Below, piece after piece: positions 41,891 through 48,576 of a stretch of DNA of 48,576 nt. Source of the DNA: an uncultured Pelagibacteraceae bacterium. Its GTDB lineage: Bacteria; Pseudomonadota; Alphaproteobacteria; Pelagibacterales; Pelagibacteraceae. Location: contig CACFGT010000010.1 in NCBI GenBank assembly GCA_902565935.1, forward strand, positions 1 through 48,576, written 5' to 3'. The translations under genes and the position numbers were made by a program. The notes under the pieces were generated by a model. The model was not told where the DNA came from. It was given only the letters and a program-made list of their open reading frames with translations, and ran no database searches. Every line of letters begins with the position of its first letter. The first letter of the stretch is position 1.

Positions 41891-42868
41891 TTAAATAGTT
41901 TTATAAAAATTATACCAATTATTTCCAAGTATTCCGTCAATTTCTATTTCTTGAAAACCTATCTTACTTAATCCTCTCTCTAAATTTGCAAATCCTCTTG
42001 CATCCTCAAACCATTCTGGTTGTTTTGGAAAACCTGGTTTATTCTTTGTGCCTTCTCCATAATTTGTGCTCTTTGACCAAGTCCCATTTCTCATCCATTC
42101 AACAACTTCATCTGGCTGATTTAAACAAAGGTCAGATCCAATTCCAATATTTTTAATATTCATTATATCTGCTGTTCTAGCTACCATTTCACAAAAACTT
42201 TCAATTGTACAATTTGTATTATCTTTTAAATGATGAGGATAAAGTGATAATCCTAAAATGCCACCACTATCACTCAATACTTTTAATAATTCTGAGGATT
42301 TATTTCTTTTAGCTGCATGCCAAAATGAGGGATTAGCGTGGGTAATTGCAATTGGTTTTTCACTCAACTCAATTGCATCTAAAGTACTTTTTTCTGCTGA
42401 ATGAGACATATCAACTACAACTCCAACTCTGTTCATTTCTTTTATTACTTCCCTTCCAAAATTTGTAACTCCACTATCAACCTTCTCATAACAACCCGTT
42501 GCCAATAAAGATTGATTGTTATAAGTTAATTGCATAAACCTACAACCTAATTCGTGGACTTTTTCGACTAAACCAATATCATCTTCAATAGGAGAGCAGT
42601 TTTGGAAACCAAAAAAAATAGCAGTTTTTTTTTCACTATTTGCTTTTTCAATATCTTTAAAGTCTTTACCTAGAAATATTAAATCTGAATTTTCAGTAAA
42701 TAATTTTTTCCATTTCTTAATTTGTTCACCTAACTCATTAAAATCCTCATGGTAAACTATTGTAGCATGCACTGCATCAAGCCCCGCTTCTCTATTTATT
42801 TTGAAAACTTCTCTCGTCCAATTACAGTATTGAAGATTATCAATTTTAAATTTCATTTTGCTTATCAT
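41891..42868 (-). CDS. Membrane dipeptidase (M19)-like protein without HxD motif
   Basis: The 325-residue amidohydrolase-fold protein is related to renal dipeptidase. Family features are GFQNCSPIEDD, ELGCRFMQLTYNNQS, VVVDMSHSAEKSTLDA, ITHANPSFWHAAKRNKS and GIGSDL. At the N-terminus, where M19 enzymes carry the metal pair H-x-D (as in DxHNDL), the sequence reads KIDNLQYCNW, so two zinc ligands appear absent. It may use one metal, act on a different substrate or be non-catalytic. The ATG at 42856 is an alternative start. It heads the four-gene unit ending in the zinc-ribbon gene. Confidence 0.78.
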   Translation of the reverse strand: MISKMKFKIDNLQYCNWTREVFKINREAGLDAVHATIVYHEDFNELGEQIKKWKKLFTENSDLIFLGKDFKDIEKANSEKKTAIFFGFQNCSPIEDDIGLVEKVHELGCRFMQLTYNNQSLLATGCYEKVDSGVTNFGREVIKEMNRVGVVVDMSHSAEKSTLDAIELSEKPIAITHANPSFWHAAKRNKSSELLKVLSDSGGILGLSLYPHHLKDNTNCTIESFCEMVARTADIMNIKNIGIGSDLCLNQPDEVVEWMRNGTWSKSTNYGEGTKNKPGFPKQPEWFEDARGFANLERGLSKIGFQEIEIDGILGNNWYNFYKTI

Positions 42869-42960
42869 TATTTAAACCATATCAATATGTTTTTTTAAAT
42901 TCTATTTATTTTATTGAAATTTTAATCTAATTTTGAAATAAAGTTTAATCTTAATAATTC

Positions 42961-43452
42961 ATGAAAAAAAATAACAATCTTAAAGTTGCAATAGTAATGG
43001 GAAGCCAGTCTGACTATAAAACAATGAAATTGGCAGAAAAAGTCCTAAAAAATATTGGAGTTAATTATGAAACTAAAATAATTTCAGCCCATAGAACTCC
43101 AAAGAGAATGTACGAATTTGCTGTTTCAGCTAATAAAAATAATATAGGTGTTATTATTGCAGGAGCTGGTGGTTCGGCGCATTTACCAGGAATGATTTCG
43201 GCTTTGACAAATTTACCAGTTTTGGGAGTTCCAATTGAAAGCAAAAAACTTAAAGGATTGGATAGTCTTTTGTCAATCGCTCAGATGCCAAAGGGGATAC
43301 CTGTGGGAACATTAGCAATAGGTGAAGATGGTGCAATAAATGCAGCTTTGCTTGCGGCATCAATCATCGCAAACAATAATTTTAAAGTAAAAAAAAAATT
43401 AAAGAATTGGCGACTAGCACAAACTAAATCTGTAAAAAAAAAACCTAAATAA
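42961..43452 (+). CDS. purE: N5-carboxyaminoimidazole ribonucleotide mutase
   Basis: Purine synthesis enzyme that moves the carboxyl group from N5-CAIR to C4. The 163 residues hold the class I signatures MGSQSDYKTMK, ISAHRTPKRM and GAGGSAHLPGMISALT, plus SIAQMPKGIPVGTLAIG. A short basic tail (KVKKKLKNWRLAQTKSVKKK) ends it. The partner gene purK begins 5 bases later, as in most bacteria using this two-step route. Confidence 0.97.
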   Translation: MKKNNNLKVAIVMGSQSDYKTMKLAEKVLKNIGVNYETKIISAHRTPKRMYEFAVSANKNNIGVIIAGAGGSAHLPGMISALTNLPVLGVPIESKKLKGLDSLLSIAQMPKGIPVGTLAIGEDGAINAALLAASIIANNNFKVKKKLKNWRLAQTKSVKKKPK

Positions 43453-43457
43453 ATTAA

Positions 43458-44507
43458 ATGTCTGAAATTAATTTAGGAATTATTGGTGGAGGTCAACTTG
43501 GAAGTATGCTTTCAATGGCTGCCAAAAAATTAGATATCAAATCAATAATTTACTGTGACGATATAAATGCTCCAGCACAAAATTTTTGTGATGAGTTTAT
43601 ATTTGGTAACTATAATGAAATTGAAAAAATTTTAGAATTTGCCAATAAAGCGAACATTATTACCTATGAATTTGAAAATATTCCATACACAACCTTAAAT
43701 GAAATTAGTAAAAAAAAACCTGTTTTACCAGATCCTAATGTTAATAAAATAATTCAACATAGATTAGCTGAAAAGGATTTTATAAATAAATTAAGTATTA
43801 GAACCACTCAGTATTCTTCAGTTGAAAAAAAATCTGATTTAGATTCATTGGGAAGCTTGTTACCAGGGATTTTAAAAACAACAACAATGGGTTATGATGG
43901 CAAAGGGCAATACCCACTCAAAGAATTAAAAGATATTGACTCATTAAATATTGATTTTTCAAAAGGATATATCATTGAAAAACTTGTAAAACTTAAAAAA
44001 GAAATTTCAGTAATCATTACAAGATTTGGTGATAATAATTATGAAATTTATGAACCAATAGAAAATACTCATGAAGACCAAATATTGAAATATTCAAAAA
44101 TACCAGCTGATGTAAGTGAAAAAATATTTAATGAATCTAAAGATTGGGCAATCAAAATTGCTGAGGAATTAAAGTATGTTGGCACTTTATGTGTAGAATT
44201 TTTTATTGATAAAAACGAAAATTTATATGTCAATGAGATAGCACCAAGAGTTCATAATTCTGGCCACCTAACTATTAACGCATTCAACGTGAGTCAATTT
44301 GAAAACCATATTAGAGCTGTTTGTTCTCTTAAAAAAATACCTTTAAAAAAATTATCAAATGCAAAAATGATTAACTTAATAGGAAGTCAAATTGAACCTT
44401 ACCGTCAAAATATCAAATTAAAAGATAATGAATTTTTCTTTGATTATTTAAAAAAAGAGATAAAAGACAAAAGAAAAATGGGTCATGTAACAACTTTAAT
44501 TAAATGA
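43458..44507 (+). CDS. purK: N5-carboxyaminoimidazole ribonucleotide synthase
   Basis: ATP-grasp enzyme that makes N5-CAIR from AIR, ATP and bicarbonate. The 349 residues begin with IGIIGGGQLGSML-like and include TTTMGYDGKGQYPLKE (ATP-binding Gly-rich loop), YIIEKLVKLKKEISVIITR and the metal/ATP site VEFFIDKNENLYVNEIAPRVHNSGH. The stop overlaps the start of a GNAT gene (ATGA). Confidence 0.96.
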   Translation: MSEINLGIIGGGQLGSMLSMAAKKLDIKSIIYCDDINAPAQNFCDEFIFGNYNEIEKILEFANKANIITYEFENIPYTTLNEISKKKPVLPDPNVNKIIQHRLAEKDFINKLSIRTTQYSSVEKKSDLDSLGSLLPGILKTTTMGYDGKGQYPLKELKDIDSLNIDFSKGYIIEKLVKLKKEISVIITRFGDNNYEIYEPIENTHEDQILKYSKIPADVSEKIFNESKDWAIKIAEELKYVGTLCVEFFIDKNENLYVNEIAPRVHNSGHLTINAFNVSQFENHIRAVCSLKKIPLKKLSNAKMINLIGSQIEPYRQNIKLKDNEFFFDYLKKEIKDKRKMGHVTTLIK

Positions 44508-44971
44508 TAAGTTCAATCGAAGGAAATTTTGATAATCCTGAAGTAAATGAACTTCTTACGAAGCATTTTATAGAATTAAGAGCAGCATCACCTGAGGGAA
44601 GTGCTCATGTCTTAGATATTCCTGGCTTAAAAATACCATCGATAAAGTTTTGGAGTCTTTGGGAAAACAATAAATTAATGGGCTGTGGAGCATTAAAATT
44701 TTTAGATAAAAATCATGGTGAATTCAAATCTATAAGAGTTCATGACAACTTTAGAAACAAAGGTTACGGAATAAAAGTAATTAATCATCTAATTGATGAA
44801 GCAAAAAAACTAGATATAAATAGAATTAGTATTGAAACAGGTGCGGGTAATTTTTTTAAACCTGCCAGAAAACTATTTAAAAAATGTAATTTTGAATTAT
44901 GTGAACCATTTGCCCATTACAAAAAAGATATAAATTCTCTCTATTTAACAAAGCTTATAAGCAACGATTAG
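44504..44971 (+). CDS. GNAT-family N-acetyltransferase
   Basis: A 155-residue acetyltransferase of normal GNAT length. Motif A is GEFKSIRVHDNFRNKGYGIKVINHLI (about 77-102) with the R-x-x-G-x-G/A loop as RNKGYG; motif B is RISIETGAGNFFKPARKLFKKCNF. It resembles the YsnE/PhnO-like subgroup. The substrate is unknown. It is translationally coupled to purK, probably by operon growth rather than pathway. Confidence 0.85.
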   Translation: MISSIEGNFDNPEVNELLTKHFIELRAASPEGSAHVLDIPGLKIPSIKFWSLWENNKLMGCGALKFLDKNHGEFKSIRVHDNFRNKGYGIKVINHLIDEAKKLDINRISIETGAGNFFKPARKLFKKCNFELCEPFAHYKKDINSLYLTKLISND

Positions 44972-45038
44972 GACTTAAAAACATATAAAGAGATCAATTT
45001 AGTTGACAAAAGCCTCAAAATTTTAAACAAAGCTCAAA

Positions 45039-45056
45039 TTACTTAATTATAAGTAA
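45039..45056. promoter_or_regulatory. Inverted repeat in the cold shock gene leader
   Basis: TTACTTA and TAAGTAA flank ATTA in a perfect 7-bp palindrome about 30 bases before the cold shock ATG. A TTGACA -35-like box lies at 45003-45008, but no well-spaced -10 was found. The palindrome may be an operator or a small leader hairpin. Confidence 0.3.
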
Positions 45057-45085
45057 TAAATTAAACTAATAATAAGAAGAAAAAT

Positions 45086-45292
45086 ATGAGTCTACAAGGA
45101 AAAGTAAAATGGTTTAATCCAACCAAAGGTTATGGATTTATAGAGAGAGAAGACAAAGAAAAAGATGTATTTGTTCATGTTTCAGCTGTAAGAGATGCTG
45201 GTATGAATGGTTTAGATGAGGGTCAAGCTTTGACTTTCGATGTTGAAGATGGTCCTAAAGGTCCTTCAGCAGTTAACTTAAAAACTGCATAA
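45086..45292 (+). CDS. cspA: Cold shock domain protein
   Basis: The 68-residue single OB-fold RNA/DNA-binding protein has RNP1 KGYGFI and RNP2 VFVHVS both present, and the WFNPTKG start is typical. It acts as an RNA chaperone. It stands alone, with an AAGAAGA purine-rich ribosome site 7 bases upstream. A long 3' hairpin follows. Confidence 0.96.
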   Translation: MSLQGKVKWFNPTKGYGFIEREDKEKDVFVHVSAVRDAGMNGLDEGQALTFDVEDGPKGPSAVNLKTA

Positions 45293-45307
45293 TTTTCACA
45301 TAAATTA

Positions 45308-45365
45308 ATTGGCTATAAATTTAATTAATTTTTTAATTAAGAATTAATTTATTTTTATAGCCAAT
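45308..45365 (+). terminator. Long AT-rich hairpin after the cold shock gene
   Basis: ATTGGCTATAAA (45308-45319) and TTTATAGCCAAT (45354-45365) are perfect 12-bp arms. The inner part continues with partial AATTTAATTAAT/ATTAATT pairing and a TTTTTT loop. It lies 15 bases past the cspA stop. No U tract follows, so it may protect the 3' end as much as terminate. Confidence 0.6.
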
Positions 45366-45399
45366 GAACTATTCTACAACAAAATTTAGAAAATAACTT

Positions 45400-46149
45400 A
45401 TGATTGGCATTTTAGGTGGAATGGGTACCCAGGCAGGTTTAGATTTTTGTAATAAGCTGGCAATTTTATATAGAGGTAAGATCGATCAAGATTACCCTTT
45501 GTTCATGCTTTATAACAAATCAAATATTCCTGGTAGACCTGAGTCGATTGGTATCCATACCGGGAAACTATCAAATAAAATAAGTAATAAAAAAACTAAA
45601 CAAAAATATTTATCTGTTTTAAAAAGTTTAATTTATGGTTGTAATCTTTTAAAAAAAAGTAATTGTAAATTTATAGTCATACCCTGTAACACAGCTCATT
45701 ATTGGTATGATGACTTAAAAAAAAGAATTAACTTGCCAATAGTAAATATGCCTAAAGAAGTTTTTGTTCATGCTAAAAAAAAATGTAGAAAACATTCCTC
45801 CATTGGTTTACTTGCTACAGAAGGAACTTTAAAAACAGGTGTTTATAATAAGTTTTTTGATAAAGATTATAATTTAGTGTTTCCAAATAATTCTATTCAA
45901 AGTAAGTCCGTTAACAAAGCTATCAGGCTTGTAAAAATGGGAAAAGTGAAACTGGCGAGCAAAGCTATAAAACCAGCGATAAACTATTTAATCAAAAAAA
46001 AATGTAAAAAAATCATTCTTGGTTGTACAGAGCTACCTATTGCTATTTTTGCTTATAAACCATTTAAGACAATTAAATCATCAAAAATTTTTTTAGACCC
46101 AAATTTGATTTTAGCTAACGCTGCTATGAGGAAATACCAAAATAGATAA
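45400..46149 (+). CDS. Aspartate/glutamate racemase family protein
   Basis: A cofactor-independent racemase of 249 residues. The two catalytic cysteines are C96 in IPCNTAH and C209 in LGCTELP, and the N-terminus MIGILGGMGTQAGLDF matches the RacD/YgeA type. It interconverts L- and D-aspartate or glutamate, perhaps for cell-wall precursors. True MurI has a different N-terminus. The stop overlaps the next gene's start by one base. Confidence 0.9.
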   Translation: MIGILGGMGTQAGLDFCNKLAILYRGKIDQDYPLFMLYNKSNIPGRPESIGIHTGKLSNKISNKKTKQKYLSVLKSLIYGCNLLKKSNCKFIVIPCNTAHYWYDDLKKRINLPIVNMPKEVFVHAKKKCRKHSSIGLLATEGTLKTGVYNKFFDKDYNLVFPNNSIQSKSVNKAIRLVKMGKVKLASKAIKPAINYLIKKKCKKIILGCTELPIAIFAYKPFKTIKSSKIFLDPNLILANAAMRKYQNR

Positions 46150-46559
46150 TGCCATCTAAAGAAAAGCCTTATGTGTTACTGGTTGCAGAATCAATTTACT
46201 TAAAAGTTTGTGAGATTAAGAAAAATAATCCTGAACTAACAACAATCAACGCAATTGAAAACTTTATGGGAACAACAACCTACAATGATATAAGTAGTGG
46301 AAAATTCCATGATGAACTAATTGAAAAGGTATCAAAAAAGAAGGTGCCTGAAGAAACTCTAAGATTACTTCATATTCAAAAAGATTTATCAGTTAAGCAG
46401 CTAATTCAATATCCTGAACTATATTATGCAAAGAGCCATTATCCTCTTGAAATTTCTCAAAGAGCTTTCGATCATTTATGGAGAATGTGTGAAAGTTATG
46501 AATTATGGTGTAAAGAGACAAAACAAAATAAATTAATAATACTTAATATTATAGATTAA
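46149..46559 (+). CDS. Hypothetical protein coupled to the racemase gene (136 aa)
   Basis: Not recognised. Soluble and largely helical, with no signal peptide. Features include YVLLVAESIYLKVCEIKKNNPELT, SSGKFHDELIEKV and a C-terminal aromatic-rich YELWCKETKQNKL segment. The one-base overlap with the racemase gene supports expression. No function can be given. Confidence 0.6.
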   Translation: MPSKEKPYVLLVAESIYLKVCEIKKNNPELTTINAIENFMGTTTYNDISSGKFHDELIEKVSKKKVPEETLRLLHIQKDLSVKQLIQYPELYYAKSHYPLEISQRAFDHLWRMCESYELWCKETKQNKLIILNIID

Positions 46560-46578
46560 ATAACTTATAAGACCTGGA

Positions 46579-47427
46579 ATGGTCAGAATATTTCCACTCA
46601 TATTTGTTTTACTTTGGTCTTCTGCCTTTATCACAACAAAACCAATTATTGATAATAGTGATCCTTTCGCAGCTCTAGCCTTCAGATTTTTTTTTGTTGC
46701 TGTGGGTTTTTTGTTGTTTTCAATTTACCTTAAACAATCAATATTGATTAAAAAAAGATATCTGATTGAGTCAATGTTCAGCGGTATCTTGTTTCATGGG
46801 TTATATTTAGGAGGAGTTTTTTATTCGATTTCAATTGGGATGCCAACAAGTTTAGCTGCTCTAATCGTAACACTTCAACCAATTCTAACAAATATTTTGA
46901 GCGGACCGCTTTTAAATGAGAAAGTTACATTACAGCAATGGGTAGGAGTTTTATTGGGTTTTGTTGGTGCTTCTTTAGTACTAGGAATAGATGTTGGTTC
47001 AGGTATTCCTCTACTAGGTTTGATTGCAACTTTAATTGCATTATTATCTATAACATTTTCTACCATTTGGCAGAAAAAATTGAGTAATAACTTACCATTA
47101 TCTGTTAGTAATTTTTATCAAGCGCTTGGTGGGTGTTTATTTCATTTGTTAATAATTATTTTTTTTATAGAACCCTACATCTATTTTACAAAAACATTTA
47201 TAATAGCAATGAGTCATCAAATTTTTCTTGTTTCCTTTGGTGCATTTACAATACTGATGTTTTTAATAAAAAAAAATTCAGCTAGTAAAACAGTTTCTGT
47301 TTTTTTTCTAATACCAGCAACCTCTGCAATTATGGCTTGGCTTTTTTTAAATGAAACTTTAACAAATATAGATGTTATTGGTTTTTTAATAGCTTCTGTC
47401 GGTGTTTATATTGCAACAAGAAATTAA
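46579..47427 (+). CDS. EamA/DMT-superfamily transporter
   Basis: A 282-residue inner-membrane protein with ten predicted spans formed by two EamA repeats (about 5-130 and 145-280). The start LIFVLLWSSAFITTKPI and the repeat ends GVLLGFVGASLVLG and IGFLIASVGVYIATRN are typical. Such transporters export amino acids or other metabolites; the cargo is unknown. It is convergent with the sarcosine oxidase genes, with only 3 bases between stops. Confidence 0.9.
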   Translation: MVRIFPLIFVLLWSSAFITTKPIIDNSDPFAALAFRFFFVAVGFLLFSIYLKQSILIKKRYLIESMFSGILFHGLYLGGVFYSISIGMPTSLAALIVTLQPILTNILSGPLLNEKVTLQQWVGVLLGFVGASLVLGIDVGSGIPLLGLIATLIALLSITFSTIWQKKLSNNLPLSVSNFYQALGGCLFHLLIIIFFIEPYIYFTKTFIIAMSHQIFLVSFGAFTILMFLIKKNSASKTVSVFFLIPATSAIMAWLFLNETLTNIDVIGFLIASVGVYIATRN

Positions 47428-47430
47428 TAA

Positions 47431-48015
47431 CTAATTACTTTGATAACCAAATTCTAACGAGCCATCTGTTATTGAGTGATGCAAAGACTCTCCAAAGCTT
47501 CTTAATCCTAAAATTCTTACTTTTTTTGGATTGTTAGAAATAAAATCAATCGTAATTGATATTCCGTTATAAATTGAATTTGTGCAATCACCTTCATTAA
47601 ATTTATCAATATTTATAGGACATCCTTTTTTTAAAACTTCATTAACAAGATCACCTTGAATTTCAATTATTGTTCTTGAATGCGATAAATCTGTAATTAC
47701 AAAATTACTTTCATCGAATTGTTTTCCATCTTTTAAAAGTAAATCTGTTTTAGAAGATATAACTATCCAATTCTTTGGTCCCATCCATAAAATTCTAGTA
47801 TCTGAATTTGAAGAAGATTTTAAAGTAGAAGGTAATTCTAGGTTATCAATTTTAATATTTGAGATATCTAGAGTTGAATTTTTGTATTGAACTATTTGGA
47901 ATATTAAAACATTCTTCAATTCTGAAATCTTTAATAAGTCTTTCTCATTTTTATTTTCAAAATCACCAAATTTTCCATTTTGATGCACATTATTTAAAGA
48001 AGAAATTTGCTTCAC
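47431..48015 (-). CDS. soxG: Sarcosine oxidase gamma subunit
   Basis: The 194-residue small subunit of heterotetrameric sarcosine oxidase is related to the GcvT fold. Visible features are ILWMGPKNWIVISSK and VITDLSHSRTIIEIQGDLVNEVLKKGCPINIDKF, which correspond to the conserved DxSHxxxxxxxxGxxA-x-x-LxKxxxxD pattern of SoxG. It overlaps the soxA end by 4 bases, the usual soxBDAG order. Confidence 0.88.
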   Translation of the reverse strand: MKQISSLNNVHQNGKFGDFENKNEKDLLKISELKNVLIFQIVQYKNSTLDISNIKIDNLELPSTLKSSSNSDTRILWMGPKNWIVISSKTDLLLKDGKQFDESNFVITDLSHSRTIIEIQGDLVNEVLKKGCPINIDKFNEGDCTNSIYNGISITIDFISNNPKKVRILGLRSFGESLHHSITDGSLEFGYQSN

Positions 48016-48576
48016 GATCTTACTCTCTTTCCTTCATGGTCTACATAATGTGAAGACATTACTTCCACTTCAATAGAAGTATTTTTAAGTGGAGAGACTG
48101 CAAAAAGCTTTTTTCCTATCATATTTTTTCCATCTTTTAATATTGCAAGAGAAAAAGGATTATTGTTCTCGACACTCCAACAAGATGAAGAAACGTGACC
48201 AAGTTTAGGATTTGGAAGTTTTGCATTTTTATTTTCTACCAAATGAGATCCTTCTGGAATACTTGATTTCCTGTCCAAGGGGACTAAGCCAACAATCTTT
48301 TGTCTATCGGCTTTATTGAATGCTTCTTTAGCTAAAGATCTCTTCCCAATAAAATCTTTTTTCTTTGATACTAAACCTTCTAACGAAACATCATAAGGTA
48401 TAGTTCTTCCATCTAGTTCTGGTCCAGCTACATGACCCATTTCTATTCTAAGTGTCGACAATGCTTCAGTACCATAAGGTTGAATATTAAATTCTTCACC
48501 AATTTCAATTATTTTTTCCCACATAAATAATCCAAAATCAGACTCAACATTTATTTCGTAAGCGAGTTCGCCTGAA
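48012..48576 (-). CDS. soxA: Sarcosine oxidase alpha subunit, C-terminal part
   Basis: Partial; the reading frame is open to the right edge of the window and the N-terminal domains lie outside. The visible 188 residues belong to the folate-binding GcvT-like domain, starting SGELAYEINVESDFG, then YGTEALSTLRIEMGHVAGPELDGRTIPYDVSL and the C-terminal barrel. Sarcosine oxidase demethylates sarcosine to glycine, making methylene-THF. The ATG at 48524 is an internal Met. Confidence 0.9.
   Translation of the reverse strand, partial: SGELAYEINVESDFGLFMWEKIIEIGEEFNIQPYGTEALSTLRIEMGHVAGPELDGRTIPYDVSLEGLVSKKKDFIGKRSLAKEAFNKADRQKIVGLVPLDRKSSIPEGSHLVENKNAKLPNPKLGHVSSSCWSVENNNPFSLAILKDGKNMIGKKLFAVSPLKNTSIEVEVMSSHYVDHEGKRVRS

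Noticed and set aside
48012..48524. ATG at 48524 as the start of a short gene
   Set aside because: The frame stays open to the window edge, and upstream residues SGELAYEINV match sarcosine oxidase alpha, so it is an internal Met.
1..48576. CRISPR array, tRNA, rRNA, insertion sequence or prophage
   Set aside because: No spaced direct repeat array, cloverleaf with conserved T-arm, transposase or phage gene was recognised on either strand.

Overview
The window is AT-rich (roughly 30% GC), very densely packed and short on intergenic DNA. Its gene content is typical of the SAR11 clade (Candidatus Pelagibacter and relatives, marine Alphaproteobacteria): small regulons, riboswitch control, many one-carbon and methylated-compound genes, and paralogues of the DmdA/GcvT family. 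No rRNA, tRNA, CRISPR array, insertion sequence or prophage was seen. Both ends are cut inside genes: the C-terminal 40 residues of a Bcp peroxiredoxin on the left and the C-terminal part of a sarcosine oxidase alpha subunit on the right.

Layout. 1-2.1 kb: end of bcp, ammonium transporter amtB, HU protein. 2.1-8.2 kb (minus strand): rseP, a class I amidotransferase, an iron alcohol dehydrogenase, a TPR lipoprotein-like protein, two GNAT-like proteins, a small membrane protein and a ScfR/RamB-type regulator. 8.3-9.9 kb: a repeat-rich control region, a 53-residue ORF and isocitrate lyase aceA. 9.9-13.15 kb: an ABC-2 exporter, then a sodium/solute symporter under a TPP riboswitch, most likely ThiV for the thiamin pyrimidine precursor. 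13.15-18.2 kb: small hypothetical genes, a frameshifted micro-gene, cytochrome c'/b561, a methyltransferase, DUF4396, a persulfide-dioxygenase-like hydrolase, a thioredoxin and AzlCD. 18.2-22.2 kb: an Fbp/Sfu-type ferric iron ABC transporter behind overlapping Fur-like boxes, with an unannotated Cys-motif microprotein between fbpA and fbpB. 22.3-26.3 kb: LysR, acrylyl-CoA reductase-like AcuI, folE, hisI, a 2OG-Fe(II) oxygenase and DUF2237.

26.3-38.7 kb is a methyl-group oxidation region. It holds ETF-QO, etfA, etfB and a dimethylglycine/sarcosine dehydrogenase in one operon-like run, then small accessory genes, an enoyl-CoA hydratase, a small adenylyltransferase/kinase pair and a Rieske oxygenase. 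Divergent from these is a compact MTHFR-like gene translationally coupled to a GcvT/DmdA-family methyltransferase. A plausible flow is oxidative demethylation of quaternary amines, with electrons passing through ETF and ETF-QO to quinone and methyl groups passing to tetrahydrofolate. Sarcosine oxidase genes at 47.4-48.6 kb would take the last N-methyl step.

38.8-42.9 kb holds a YIP1 protein and the least explained cluster of the window: a four-Cys zinc-ribbon microprotein, a DUF3726-like protein, a 553-residue protein of unknown function and an M19 dipeptidase-like protein lacking the usual HxD metal motif. 43-47.4 kb: purE, purK, a GNAT enzyme, cold shock protein, an Asp/Glu racemase with a coupled unknown gene, and an EamA transporter.

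The parts most likely to be new are the 39.4-42.9 kb cluster, the microproteins at 20.96-21.13, 39.46-39.63 and 8.34-8.50 kb, and the broken or recoded small gene at 13.78-13.91 kb. All functional names come from reading the sequence; no database search was run.
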